Origin: Xanthomonas campestris pv. badrii
GTDB taxonomy: Bacteria > Pseudomonadota > Gammaproteobacteria > Xanthomonadales > Xanthomonadaceae
Direction of reading: 5' to 3'
DNA length: 64,000 nucleotides
Assembly (NCBI RefSeq): GCF_012848175.1
Contig: NZ_CP051651.1
Coordinates: 3,917,501 to 3,981,500 of the forward strand
The stretch's first letter is position 1; each line of letters begins with the position of its first letter. Shown here one piece after another: positions 55,861 through 64,000 of the stretch. Made by a program: the position numbers and the translations under genes. Under the pieces are notes generated by a model. That model was not told where the DNA came from. It searched no databases and saw only the letters and a program-made list of their open reading frames with translations.

Positions 55861-55937
55861 TGCTCGAATCCTGCTTTTCTCCCTTCTGTTGTCGATGCTT
55901 TCCACCGCTGTTTCGTTACGTCTATGCCTCTTTGTTT

Positions 55938-56014
55938 GGGGATTGGGGATTGGGGATTGGGGATTGGGGATTGGGGATTGCAGATTGCAGATTGCAGATT
56001 GCAGATTGCAGATC
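55938..56014. repeat. 7-bp tandem repeat array
   Basis: Six GGGGATT units (55938-55979), four GCAGATT units (55980-56007) and a GCAGATC variant (56008-56014). All in register. Confidence 0.97.
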
Positions 56015-56034
56015 AGGCTACCCGGAGGCCGCCT

Positions 56035-56106
56035 CCCTTCTCCCGCCGGGACATTGCCCTGCTTTATGGGGGAGAAGGTGCCCCGCAGGGGCGGATGCGG
56101 GGGCGC
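56035..56106. repeat. dispersed TTCTCCC hairpin repeat, second copy
   Basis: CCTTCTCCC (56036-56044) pairs with GGGAGAAGG (56070-56078), followed by TGCCCCGCAGGGGCGGATGC, the reverse of the sequence beside the speE copy at 31908. Confidence 0.65.
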
Positions 56107-56109
56107 CCT

Positions 56110-56271
56110 GCGCACTGCGTCATCGGCACAACGGCAAGCTCCGCGCGTTGCCCTCCCTTCAACGCTTGCCGCGGAAAGAAATTCGCTGGTAGTGAAGTAA
56201 CGGCTTTACCCGAGCAACGCGCTCTACGGAAATGTCAGTCCGCCACATGGTCACCCACCACCCTCGCCCAT
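56110..56271. other. 162-bp segment between repeats and terminator
   Basis: No gene seen. Confidence 0.3.
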
Positions 56272-56309
56272 AAAAAAGCCGGCGCTGTACGAACAGCGCC
56301 GGCTTTTTT
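56272..56309. terminator. bidirectional rho-independent terminator
   Basis: AAAAAAGCCGGCGCTGT-ACGA-ACAGCGCCGGCTTTTTT. It ends the histone-like gene on the minus strand and would also stop plus-strand transcription. Confidence 0.93.
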
Positions 56310-56347
56310 GGAGATGCCGCCTGCGACACGCCCGATGGCGCGACGCC

Positions 56348-57154
56348 TCAGCGCGTGACGCGCTTGGCGGCTTTCTTGCCCACGGCCTTGCGGGCGGCGG
56401 TGGTCTTGGCCACTGCACGCGTGGCCGGGGCCTTGGTCACCTTGGCCGCCTTCTTCAAGGCCGTCTTGGTCGCCGTCTTCTTCAGCGGTGCTTTCTTGAC
56501 CGCAGCCTGCCTGGTGGCAGTCTGCTTGGCTGCCGGCGCCTTCTTGGCCAGGCTCTTGGCCGCCGACTTTTTCGCCGCTGCGGATGTGGCAGCCGCCTTC
56601 TTGGCCGCCGTGCGCGCACCCACCGTCGCCACGGCAGTCTTGCGCGCAGCTTTCTTGGCTGCGGTCTTGGCCGTCAGTGCAGCGGCTTCGGCCTTGGCGT
56701 TGGCCTTGGCGGTCTCCAGCTTCTGCCTGGTAGCGGCCTTGGTGGTGGCAATCTTCTTCTTGGCCGCGGCACTGGTGCTGCTCAGCTTCTGCTTGGCGGC
56801 GTTCTTGGTCGAGACAAGCTTCTGCTTGGCTGCATCCTTGGTGGCCACCAGCTTGTCCTTGGCAGCGTCCTTGGTCGCGCTCAACGAGCGCTTGGTGCTG
56901 ACCACGCGGCGCTTGACGGCGCCGGCCGCTTCGCCGGCCTTCTCGGCCACGCGCTGCTCGGCCGTGACCACCGCCTTGCGTGCCTTGGCGACCCGCGTCT
57001 TGACCTCTTCCACCGCGGTACCGGCCGCGTCCTGCGCACTGCTGACCGCATCGCTGGTGGTGCTGACGAGGGTGTCGGTCAGTTTGGTTGCGCTGCTCTT
57101 TACGCTCTCGACGGCATCGGACAGGGTTGCCGTCACACCATTGCCATTGCTCAT
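56348..57154 (-). CDS. histone H1-like Lys/Ala-rich DNA-binding protein (AlgP-like)
   Basis: A 268-residue, very basic protein. The N terminus (1-60) is acidic to neutral and Ser/Thr-rich. The remainder is made of degenerate units of Lys-Ala type such as TKDAAKDKLVATKDAAKQKL and KKAARKTAV, ending KKAAKRVTR, with a composition near that of eukaryotic H1 tails and Pseudomonas AlgP. Such proteins bind DNA without sequence preference and can affect nucleoid structure and transcription of exopolysaccharide genes. Strong terminator follows. Confidence 0.85.
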   Translation of the reverse strand: MSNGNGVTATLSDAVESVKSSATKLTDTLVSTTSDAVSSAQDAAGTAVEEVKTRVAKARKAVVTAEQRVAEKAGEAAGAVKRRVVSTKRSLSATKDAAKDKLVATKDAAKQKLVSTKNAAKQKLSSTSAAAKKKIATTKAATRQKLETAKANAKAEAAALTAKTAAKKAARKTAVATVGARTAAKKAAATSAAAKKSAAKSLAKKAPAAKQTATRQAAVKKAPLKKTATKTALKKAAKVTKAPATRAVAKTTAARKAVGKKAAKRVTR

Positions 57155-57396
57155 AGACCCTCCTTAAGGGCATCAATGCGGGACACGCGGGCGATGCGCG
57201 CGAGCATGCACATGCTGAACAGGCATCGGATGAAGCGGACGCTACGCCGGGCCACACGGACTGTCAACGCGAGGGCAACCGGCGATGCAGAGTGCTTTCA
57301 CCAGCAGTTAAATTGCCGGCTGGCACTCTCGTTCAGCTTGATTTACGCAGTCACACGCCCTATTCCTTTCCCACCGCGTAACCCGGAATCCGTTCC

Positions 57397-58833
57397 ATGC
57401 GACCGCTTCCCACCTTGCTGACGCTTTCCCTGGCCGCCGCGTTTGGCGGCTTCGCTGCGACCGGCATCAATGCCTGGCTGGACAACCGCGCCGAGGCCAC
57501 GCCAGCCGGCACTGTGCCCTTTAGCCTGCCGACGTCCGCCGCCTTGCCCGCGGCGGTCGCCGGCCAGCCGGTGCCCTCGCTGGCGCCGATGCTGCAACAG
57601 GCGATGCCGGCGGTGGTCAGCGTCAACACCAAGCAGGTGGTGCGGGTCCGCAACCCGTTCTTCGACGATCCCATCCTGCGCCGACTGTTCCCGCAGATAC
57701 CGCAGGACCGCATCAACGAGTCGCTGGGGTCGGGGGTGATCATCGATGCGCAGAAGGGCTACGTGCTGACCAACCACCACGTGATCGAAAACGCCGACGA
57801 CGTGCAGGTGACGCTGGGCGACGGCCGTACCGTCAAGGCCGACTTCATCGGCTCCGATGCCGACACCGATATCGCGTTGATCCGCATCAAGGCCGACAAG
57901 CTCACCGACATCAAGCTGGCCGACAGCAATGCGCTGCGCGTGGGCGATTTTGTGGTGGCGATCGGCAACCCGTTCGGGTTCACCCAGACCGTCACCTCCG
58001 GCATCGTGTCGGCCGTTGGGCGTAGCGGGATTCGCGGGCTGGGCTACCAGAACTTCATCCAGACCGACGCTTCGATCAATCCGGGCAATTCCGGCGGTGC
58101 GCTGGTGAATCTGCAGGGCCAGCTGGTGGGCATCAATACCGCCAGCTTCAATCCGCAGGGCAGCATGGCCGGCAATATCGGGCTGGGCCTGGCGATTCCC
58201 TCCAACCTGGCGCGTAACGTGGTCGAGCAATTGGTGACCAAGGGCGTGGTGGTGCGTGGCACCCTGGGCCTGGAAACCCAGAACCTCACCCAGGACATGG
58301 TGCGTGGGCTGGGCGTGGATTCGCTGCGTGGCGCGCTGGTAACGCGCGTGTTGCCGGGCTCGGCCGCTGCCGCTGCCGGCGTGCAGCCAGGCGATGTGGT
58401 GGTGGGCGCCAACGACCAGCGCGTGGACAGCGCCGAAGCCTTGCACAATTACGAAGGTCTGCAGGCGGTGGGCAGTGCGGTGACGCTGGATATCCGTCGC
58501 GACGGCAAGCCGCTCAAGCTCAAGACCACCTTGAAGGAACAGGATCGCGCAGTGACCGGCGACATGCTGGACCCGCGCCTGAGCGGGGCCACCTTCGTGG
58601 ACCTGCCCGAATCGCTGCGGCAGTCCGGCATCACCGGGGTGATGGTCAGCGAGGTCAAACGCGGTGGACGCGCCGCAGCCAACGGCCTGGTCTCTGGCGA
58701 TGTCATCGTGGCCAGCAGCGTGGGCGAGTTCGCCGACCTCGCCAGCTGGCGTGCCAATTTCCAGCGCAAGCCACAGCAGCTGGTGGTGCGCATTTTGCGT
58801 GGCAACGCGCAATACGACGCGCTCATGCGTTGA
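57397..58833 (+). CDS. degP: DegP/DegQ-type periplasmic serine protease
   Basis: A 478-residue HtrA protease. A signal peptide or anchor (1-25) is followed by the trypsin-like domain: catalytic His128 (LTNHHVI), Asp158 (ADTDIALI) and Ser232 (GNSGGAL). Two PDZ domains (about 270-365 and 385-475) end the protein. It degrades and perhaps chaperones misfolded envelope proteins. The start is ATG 57397. It has a 242-bp leader diverging from the histone-like gene. DegP/DegQ/DegS cannot be separated by reading; two PDZ domains exclude DegS. Confidence 0.93.
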   Translation: MRPLPTLLTLSLAAAFGGFAATGINAWLDNRAEATPAGTVPFSLPTSAALPAAVAGQPVPSLAPMLQQAMPAVVSVNTKQVVRVRNPFFDDPILRRLFPQIPQDRINESLGSGVIIDAQKGYVLTNHHVIENADDVQVTLGDGRTVKADFIGSDADTDIALIRIKADKLTDIKLADSNALRVGDFVVAIGNPFGFTQTVTSGIVSAVGRSGIRGLGYQNFIQTDASINPGNSGGALVNLQGQLVGINTASFNPQGSMAGNIGLGLAIPSNLARNVVEQLVTKGVVVRGTLGLETQNLTQDMVRGLGVDSLRGALVTRVLPGSAAAAAGVQPGDVVVGANDQRVDSAEALHNYEGLQAVGSAVTLDIRRDGKPLKLKTTLKEQDRAVTGDMLDPRLSGATFVDLPESLRQSGITGVMVSEVKRGGRAAANGLVSGDVIVASSVGEFADLASWRANFQRKPQQLVVRILRGNAQYDALMR

Positions 58834-58949
58834 CGCGATGTGCATTCCACCCCGCCTCCACTAACGCCTCCTACACCCCCCCGGTGCTATTGCTACCGCA
58901 CGACCGCACGTGAGTGGCGGCTGCCCTCAATGACCGAAGGAGATATCGC

Positions 58950-59312
58950 ATGAGCCCCACCAATACCGAACAGCTGAAGGACAACCTGAGCGAAGCCGGC
59001 ACCCACCTCAAGTCGGCCGCCAACGCTGCAGGCGAAGCCGTCAAGGGTGCGACCAGTGCGGCGGGCGATGAGCTCAAGCTCGGTCGTGCCAACGTCAAGG
59101 CCGAACTCTCCGACTCCGCACTGGCCGGCATGGCCGCTGCCGAATTCGGCGGTGCAGCCGCCAAGGAACAGATGGATGTGCTGGTTGCCAAGGGCAACGA
59201 CCTGCTCGACAGCGCCACCGATCTGATCCGCGAGCGCCCGCTGGCTGCCTTCGGCGTGGCCTTCGCCGCTGGCTGGGTCATCGCCAAGCTGGCACGCGGC
59301 AACGACAACTAA
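58950..59312 (+). CDS. DUF883/ElaB-YqjD-like ribosome-associated membrane protein
   Basis: A 120-residue protein. Long amphipathic helices rich in Ala and Lys (GTHLKSAANAAGEAVKGAT and following) precede a C-terminal membrane segment (AAFGVAFAAGWVIAKLA) with the RERPLAAFG lead typical of YqjD/ElaB/YgaM. These proteins tether ribosomes to the membrane in stationary phase in E. coli. GAAGGAG lies 8 nt before the ATG. It is followed 3 bp later by the holin-like gene, as in E. coli yqjD-yqjE. Confidence 0.85.
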   Translation: MSPTNTEQLKDNLSEAGTHLKSAANAAGEAVKGATSAAGDELKLGRANVKAELSDSALAGMAAAEFGGAAAKEQMDVLVAKGNDLLDSATDLIRERPLAAFGVAFAAGWVIAKLARGNDN

Positions 59313-59315
59313 GTC

Positions 59316-59801
59316 GTGAGCGATCAGGCCTCTACAGCGGGCGATTCCGGCGCGCCACACGCGCGCCCTGACACACCGGGACTGGATGAAAGCGTGCGTG
59401 CGGTCGGTGCTGCCGGTCGCGCCACGCTGGGCTCGGCCAAGGACACCAGCCGCGCATTGCGTCGGCTGGTGTCGGCGGATCTACAGCTGGCACGCAGCGC
59501 GTTTGGGCGTGGCCTGGCCTGGGCCTGCGTTGCCGTGGTCTTCGGTGCCTCGTCCTGGTTGTTGCTGGCCGGCGCCATCATTGCCCTGCTGCAGCGTGCC
59601 GGCCTGTCATGGTTCCAGGCGATGTTCTTCACCGCGTTGGCGAGTCTGCTGGTCACGGCCATCGCGGCATGGCGGGTGTTCTTCTACTTCGATCACACCG
59701 GCATGAATGCAACGCGCCGTCAGCTGGTCAAGCTGGGCATCTTCGATGACAGCAGCGACGACGAGCCTTCGACAGCACCTGCCAGTGGAGGACACCCATG
59801 A
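59316..59801 (+). CDS. yqjE: phage-holin-family/YqjE-like membrane protein
   Basis: A 161-residue protein with a GTG start. Two membrane helices (about 70-90 and 98-120) with short loop make the YqjE/holin 3-6 fold. N-terminal DTPGLDESVRAVGAAG and a charged tail (DDSSDDEPS) are cytoplasmic. Starts 3 bp after the DUF883 gene and overlaps the next gene by ATGA, so the three form an operon. Not a true phage gene. Confidence 0.8.
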   Translation: MSDQASTAGDSGAPHARPDTPGLDESVRAVGAAGRATLGSAKDTSRALRRLVSADLQLARSAFGRGLAWACVAVVFGASSWLLLAGAIIALLQRAGLSWFQAMFFTALASLLVTAIAAWRVFFYFDHTGMNATRRQLVKLGIFDDSSDDEPSTAPASGGHP

Positions 59802-60181
59802 AGTTCGGTACCTTGCGTCAGCGCGTTGAACGCGCCGAATTCCTGGTGGAAGGCCGCGCGCAGGAAGCGCGCCTGCACTGGGGCACGTTGCGTACGGCTT
59901 GGCGTGCCGGCTGGTCGCCGGTGCGGATCGTACTGGTTGGCTTCGGGCTGGGCTTTGTCACCGGCCGTAACGAGCCACAGGCAGCATTGGGCAGCATCGC
60001 CAGCAAACTGGGCGGCATTCCCAAGATCCTGCAGATGATCAGCACGATCTCTGCGCTATTCACCGCGCACCGCGCCCAGGAAGCCTCCGAACAGGCCGAA
60101 CGCGCCGCCGACAATGCCGAAGAAGTTGCTGCCGATCCGCCGGTGACGGTGGTGCAGGTTCCGGAGGACCAGGCAGCCTGA
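59798..60181 (+). CDS. YqjK-like hypothetical protein
   Basis: A 127-residue protein, third in the operon. A basic N terminus (LRQRVERAEFLVEGRAQEARL) and a hydrophobic patch (RIVLVGFGLGFVTGRN) are followed by a helical, acidic tail. It starts within the stop of the upstream gene (ATGA). Location and length suit the YqjK position in E. coli, but sequence likeness is weak. Function unknown. Confidence 0.65.
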   Translation: MKFGTLRQRVERAEFLVEGRAQEARLHWGTLRTAWRAGWSPVRIVLVGFGLGFVTGRNEPQAALGSIASKLGGIPKILQMISTISALFTAHRAQEASEQAERAADNAEEVAADPPVTVVQVPEDQAA

Positions 60182-60412
60182 CGCTGCGCTGGCATGTGTT
60201 TCGGCAGACCGTGCGGCCCGGCGTTCGGTTTTGGCCTGCCCTTGGATACGTAATTCAATCCGACACCGGCCTGGCCGTGCTACTGCGGCCGAGGCCGCCA
60301 GGTTTCCTTTCGTCTGGTGACATCACGCGCACAGGCTCTGTGCGCGCTGTTGACGCGTTGTGCCGATAATGGCCCACCGCTGGCAGCACGCCAGTCTGCT
60401 GCCAGGGCGCGC

Positions 60413-61519
60413 ATGTCTGTCTCCGTCGAATCGCTGGATCCTGCCGCACCGGCAGAGTCGCTTCCGCCGCCTCCGGCACCGCGTCCGCGCGCGCCTGCCT
60501 CACTGGTCGTGCTGGCCACGCTGGCTGTGGGCTACACGCTGTGGGCGGCGCAGACCATCATCCTGCCGATCATGCTGGCAGCGTTCTTCGCGCTGATCGG
60601 CAACCCCATCCTGCGCGGACTGCGCAAGCTGTACGTTCCGCGGTTTCTCGGCGCGTTGATGGTGCTGTGCCTGGGCCTGGCGGGCACGGCCGCGCTGGCC
60701 GCGCAGCTGGCCGGTCCGGCGGCCGAATGGGTGCAGCAGGCGCCGCGACAGATGCGTCAGATTGCCCGTGACGTGCGCGATTTCACCAAGCCGGTGATGC
60801 AGGCCAACCAGGCCGCAGAAAATTTCGCACGCGCCGCCGGTGGCGAAGGCCAGCGCGGCGTGCAGATCGTGCGCACGCAGATGGACGACCCGTACAAAGC
60901 CCTGGTGCGCACGCCCAAGCTGGCTGCCTCGGTGCTTGCGGTGGTGCTGCTGACCTTCTTCTTCATGGTCTACGGCGAAAGCCTGCAACGGCATGCGATC
61001 GCCCTGTTGCCCAATCGGCAACAGCAACGCTTCACGACCGAGATCATGCTGGACATCGAGCGCGAGGTGTCGCGTTATGTGCTCACCATCAGCGTGATCA
61101 ACACTCTGGTCGGTCTGATCTTTGCAGGCATCTTGTATGTCCTGCAGATCCCCTTGCCCGAGGCCCTGCTGTGGGGCACGGTGGTGGCGCTCCTGAATTT
61201 CGCGCCCTACGTCGGCCCACTGATCGGCGTGATGCTGATGCTGCTGATGGGCTTTGTGGAATTCCGCACCACGTTGTCTTCGCTGCTGCCGGCCATCCTG
61301 TACCTGGCGCTGCACACCATCGAAGGCCAGGTCGTCACCCCCATCGTGCTGGGCCGCCGCATGGCGATCTCGCCGCTGATGCTGATCCTGGCGCTGATGC
61401 TGTTCGGCTGGCTGTGGGGCATGGTCGGCCTGCTGCTGGCAGTGCCCCTGCTGGTCTGCATCAAGATGGTGCTGAGCCGGGTCGAGGGCATGCAGCGCTG
61501 GGCGCGGCTGCTTGAGTAG
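60413..61519 (+). CDS. AI-2E family transporter (PerM/YdiK)
   Basis: A 368-residue inner-membrane protein with about seven hydrophobic segments. An N-terminal Pro/Ala lead (1-30) is followed by WAAQTIILPIMLAAFFALIG, and the C-terminal half has ALLNFAPYVGPLIGVMLMLL and EGQVVTPIVLGRRMAISPLM, the family signatures. Members are named for AI-2 export but other substrates, including Na+/H+, are known. ATG 60413 is chosen; upstream codons (to 60317) are unlikely. Alone on its strand context, no AI-2 genes nearby. Confidence 0.82.
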   Translation: MSVSVESLDPAAPAESLPPPPAPRPRAPASLVVLATLAVGYTLWAAQTIILPIMLAAFFALIGNPILRGLRKLYVPRFLGALMVLCLGLAGTAALAAQLAGPAAEWVQQAPRQMRQIARDVRDFTKPVMQANQAAENFARAAGGEGQRGVQIVRTQMDDPYKALVRTPKLAASVLAVVLLTFFFMVYGESLQRHAIALLPNRQQQRFTTEIMLDIEREVSRYVLTISVINTLVGLIFAGILYVLQIPLPEALLWGTVVALLNFAPYVGPLIGVMLMLLMGFVEFRTTLSSLLPAILYLALHTIEGQVVTPIVLGRRMAISPLMLILALMLFGWLWGMVGLLLAVPLLVCIKMVLSRVEGMQRWARLLE

Positions 61520-61625
61520 CCGGGAATCGGGATTTGGGAATCGGGAATCGGGAATCGCAAGAGCGGTGATGCTGCCCGCAGCTGCGCTGCTCTACCCATT
61601 CCCCACTCCCGATTCCCCATTCCCG
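61520..61625. repeat. inverted GGGAATC-type repeats before the HAD gene
   Basis: Five GGGAATC-like units at 61522-61556 (four exact, one GGGATTT variant) face the inverse arrays at 61597-61625 (CCCATTCCCC, CCCGATTCCCC). Same unit as at 5990-6105. Confidence 0.85.
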
Positions 61626-61648
61626 CGCAACGGCCGTAAAATCGCGCG

Positions 61649-62386
61649 ATGAGCTTTCTCGTCCGCGCCATCACCCTCGACCTCGACGATACGTTGTGGC
61701 CTTTCGCACCGATCGGTGCGCGCATCGACCAGGTGGTGTACGACTGGATGCGCGAGCACAGTCCGGTCACCGCCGAGCGCTTTCCGGTCGAGGCCATGCG
61801 CGCGCTGCGCGAGCGCAGCTTCGCCGACAACCCGCAGTTGCATCACGACCTGAGCGCGCTGCGCCGGTTGACGCTGGAAATGGCCTTGCGCGAAAGCGGC
61901 GGCGATCTGGCGCTGGTGGAGCCGGCCTACGAGGTGTTCTATGCCGCACGCAACCAGGTGGAGTGCTACCCGGATGCGCTCGATGCGCTGGCACGCATGG
62001 CCCGGCACGTGCCGGTCGCCGCGCTCAGCAACGGCAATGCCGACCTGCAGCGTATCGGGCTGATGCACCACTTCGCCTTCCAGCTGGGTTCGCGCGAACA
62101 CGGCAGCGCCAAGCCGGAGGCCAGCATCTTCCTGGCCGCCTGCGCACGCCTGGAGGTACCGCCTGCACAGGTGCTGCATGTGGGCGACCACGAGCGCATG
62201 GATGTGCTCGGCGCGCTGGACGCCGGTCTGCGCGCGTGCTGGATCAACCGCGATGGCGCGCAGTGGTCGCACCCGACCCAGCAGCCGGACCTGGAATTCG
62301 ACAGCCTCACCGGGCTGGCCGATTGGCTGGATGCCCAGCAACCGCACCCCGGCGCCGCGCGCGATGGCATCTGCCTTCCCGCCTGA
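61649..62386 (+). CDS. HAD superfamily hydrolase (YigB-like)
   Basis: A 245-residue haloacid-dehalogenase-type phosphatase. Motif I is ITLDLDDTLWPF (nucleophile Asp10/acid Asp12), motif II AALSNGNADL, motif III KPEASIF, and motif IV VGDHERMDVLGAL. A helical cap lies between. It resembles YigB, an FMN/phosphosugar phosphatase, but the substrate is open. Starts 23 bp after the repeat with AAAATCGCGCG in between and no strong Shine-Dalgarno. The aminopeptidase gene follows. Confidence 0.87.
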   Translation: MSFLVRAITLDLDDTLWPFAPIGARIDQVVYDWMREHSPVTAERFPVEAMRALRERSFADNPQLHHDLSALRRLTLEMALRESGGDLALVEPAYEVFYAARNQVECYPDALDALARMARHVPVAALSNGNADLQRIGLMHHFAFQLGSREHGSAKPEASIFLAACARLEVPPAQVLHVGDHERMDVLGALDAGLRACWINRDGAQWSHPTQQPDLEFDSLTGLADWLDAQQPHPGAARDGICLPA

Positions 62387-62426
62387 GCCGCCCCCATCTG
62401 GCGCACGCCGCCATTGAAGGATGTCC

Positions 62427-63797
62427 ATGTCGCACCTCACCGGTTTCACCGATCCCACCGCCGCCGCGCTGCCGCTGCACGTGCTCGACCGCGAAGGCTT
62501 CGCGCACTGGTGCGCCGGGCAGCCCACGCGGGTGCTGGCGTGGGCGCAGGCACAGCGTTTCGATGCTGCGCCTGGCAGCGTCCTGCTGTTGCCGGACGAC
62601 CAGGGTCTGGCAGGGGCGGTCATCGGGATCGGCGACCGCGCCGATGCCTACGCCTATGCGCATGCGCCGATGGCGTTGCCGCCGGCCAGCCGCTGGACCA
62701 TGGCGACCCCGCTGGATGACGCCGAGCAGGCGCTGCTGCACCTGGGCTGGGGGCTGGGCGCCTACCGCTTTGCGCGCTACCGCAACGTGCCGCGCGCACC
62801 GGCCGAACTGGCGGCCACGCCGTCCGCACCGACGCGCGCGCTGATCGAGGCCTGCATCCGCGTGCGCGACTGGGTCAACACGCCCACCGAAGACATGGGC
62901 CCGGAGCAGCTGGAAGCGGCCACCCGTGCAGTGGCGCAGGCCCACGGCGCGCAGGTGGAGGCGATCGTTGGCGATGCGCTGCTGGCGCAGAACTTCCCCA
63001 CCATCCACGCCGTGGGCCGCGCCTCGCATCGCGCGCCGCGGCTGATCCAGCTGCAGTGGGGCGATGCCGCGCATCCGCACCTGGTGCTGGTCGGCAAGGG
63101 TGTGTGCTTCGACACCGGCGGGCTGGACCTCAAGCCCGCCGATGGCATGCGCAACATGAAAAAGGATATGGGCGGCGCCGCCCATGCGCTGGCGCTGGCC
63201 GGGCTGGTGATGGCGCAGCAATTGCCGGTTCGGCTCACCTTGCTGATTGCCGCAGTGGAAAACGCCGTAGGCCCGAATGCCTTTCGCCCCGGCGAGGTGC
63301 TCACCACCCGCGCCGGCGTCACCGTGGAAGTGGACAACACCGATGCCGAAGGCCGTCTGGTGCTGTGCGATGCACTGAGCTACGCCACCGAGCAAAAGCC
63401 CGATCTGATCCTGGATTTCGCCACGCTCACCGGCGCGGCGCGCATCGCGCTGGGCCCGGATCTGCCGGCGTTGTTCGCCAACGACGATGCGCTGGCGCAG
63501 GCCTGGATCAGCGCCGGCGAGCAAACCCGCGACCCGGTCTGGCGCATGCCGTTGTGGCGGCCGTACCTGCGCTATCTCAACAGCCATGTGGCCGACATGG
63601 CCAATGCCGGCTCGCGCATGGCCGGCGCGGTGACCGCGGCACTGTATCTGGAGCGCTTCGTGGCACCAGGCCAGCCATGGGCGCATCTGGACGTCTACGC
63701 CTGGAACGACAGCGACCGCCCGGGCCGCCCCGCCGGTGGCGAAGCGCTGGCGCTGCGCTCGGCGTTTGCGATGCTGCAGCAGCGCTACGGCGGCTGA
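62427..63797 (+). CDS. leucyl aminopeptidase family (M17) peptidase
   Basis: A 456-residue M17 peptidase of the PepB/PepA clan. The two-zinc site is clear: Lys and Asp in LVGKGVCFDTGGLDLKP, the second Asp in NMKKDMGGAAH, and Asp/Glu in VDNTDAEGRLVLCDAL. The N-terminal domain is divergent, as in the YP-type members. Two ATGs (62421, 62427) occur; the second has GAAGG at a proper 6-nt distance. It releases N-terminal residues from peptides in the cytoplasm. The stop lies at 63797. Confidence 0.93.
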   Translation: MSHLTGFTDPTAAALPLHVLDREGFAHWCAGQPTRVLAWAQAQRFDAAPGSVLLLPDDQGLAGAVIGIGDRADAYAYAHAPMALPPASRWTMATPLDDAEQALLHLGWGLGAYRFARYRNVPRAPAELAATPSAPTRALIEACIRVRDWVNTPTEDMGPEQLEAATRAVAQAHGAQVEAIVGDALLAQNFPTIHAVGRASHRAPRLIQLQWGDAAHPHLVLVGKGVCFDTGGLDLKPADGMRNMKKDMGGAAHALALAGLVMAQQLPVRLTLLIAAVENAVGPNAFRPGEVLTTRAGVTVEVDNTDAEGRLVLCDALSYATEQKPDLILDFATLTGAARIALGPDLPALFANDDALAQAWISAGEQTRDPVWRMPLWRPYLRYLNSHVADMANAGSRMAGAVTAALYLERFVAPGQPWAHLDVYAWNDSDRPGRPAGGEALALRSAFAMLQQRYGG

Positions 63798-63816
63798 GCG
63801 GTCCACGTTGGAAGCG

Positions 63817-64000
63817 ATGCATCCGCTCGCCGTATCCGTCCGAGCAGACAAGTCGTTTGTCGCATACGGGTGGAATACGAACGACCGGCGCACCATGGTG
63901 ACGCTCGTTCCAGTCGATGCAGTCCTGGGCAGAAAATCAATGCGCAAGGACCAGATTGGAGTGGCTAGCGTTCCCGAGTACACCATCGTGCTGCCGCAGC
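63817..64000 (+). CDS. possible partial open frame at the window edge
   Basis: From ATG 63817 the frame stays open to the edge (61 codons): MHPLAVSVRADKSFVAYG, then DAVLGRKSMRKDQIGVASV and more. No family recognised. GGAAG is only 2 nt before the ATG, so the start may be wrong. Low confidence. Confidence 0.25.
   Translation, partial: MHPLAVSVRADKSFVAYGWNTNDRRTMVTLVPVDAVLGRKSMRKDQIGVASVPEYTIVLPQ

Noticed and set aside
56235..57257. Gln/Gly/Arg-rich frame on the minus strand
   Set aside because: It is another frame through the Lys/Ala-rich histone-like gene; the Lys/Ala frame has the proper start, family likeness and terminator.
63577..63986. Minus-strand frame at the right edge (MVYSGTLATPIWS...)
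   Set aside because: It continues antisense through the aminopeptidase and shows no recognisable domain.

Overview
The window looks like a chromosomal segment of a Xanthomonas (gamma-proteobacteria, Xanthomonadaceae). It has high GC, dense genes, and Xanthomonas-type gene orders such as coaBC-dut-algC next to radC, and divergent speA/speE. I saw no rRNA, tRNA, CRISPR array or replication origin.

Region by region. 1-5 kb: the tyrS 5' end (cut by the window edge), an M23 endopeptidase, then peptidoglycan recycling genes anmK and ampG with a small ribbon-helix-helix protein. 5-10 kb: xthA and pyrE diverge across a repeat that reaches both start codons; then a secreted coiled-coil protein, parA-parB, a Cdd1-type helix-hairpin-helix protein and a nucleotide-sugar epimerase. 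10.8-12.8 kb: a GT2 glycosyltransferase overlapping a lipid-A-biosynthesis N-domain membrane protein, a heptad repeat array, and a degenerate REP-associated transposase. 12.9-22 kb: membrane-anchored phosphomannomutase, dut, coaBC, radC, argS, a SPOR protein and an SDR oxidoreductase. 22.3-29.3 kb: the most intriguing block, an OafA-type acyltransferase, a GT1 glycosyltransferase and a one-module NRPS (C-A-T-TE, probably glycine-activating) on one strand, behind an AT-rich leader with a 20-bp dyad. 29.9-39.7 kb: polyamine genes speA/speE, an outer membrane barrel, a kinase-like protein, a GH84 hexosaminidase with repeated operator-like sites, PII, ubiK and comM.

39.6-43.1 kb is a scarred accessory patch. 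The last ~81 bp of comM is duplicated around a 1.3-kb segment holding an IS5-type remnant and a low-GC secreted-protein gene split between frames. Beside it, a Blc-type lipocalin gene is cut by an intact 1223-bp IS3-family element with a 4-bp target duplication; removing the element restores a 169-codon frame.

43-64 kb holds a CSS-EAL c-di-GMP phosphodiesterase, a desaturase/ferredoxin-reductase pair diverging from a TetR (DesT-like) regulator, a structured possible RNA/terminator, a series of small stress or envelope proteins (glycine-zipper protein, DUF3182 plus hydrolase, DUF4142 lipoprotein), a decayed response regulator in a repeat field, a histone-H1-like protein, a DegP-type protease, an ElaB/YqjE-type trio, an AI-2E family permease, a HAD hydrolase and a leucyl aminopeptidase. 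Simple GGGGATT/GGGAATC arrays and a second TTCTCCC hairpin repeat are scattered between genes.

Functional threads: envelope building and recycling (M23, anmK, ampG, algC, GT2, SPOR, DegP), surface or secreted metabolite chemistry (NRPS block), nutrient scavenging (GH84), and c-di-GMP and fatty-acid homeostasis. All assignments come from reading motifs; no database search was possible.
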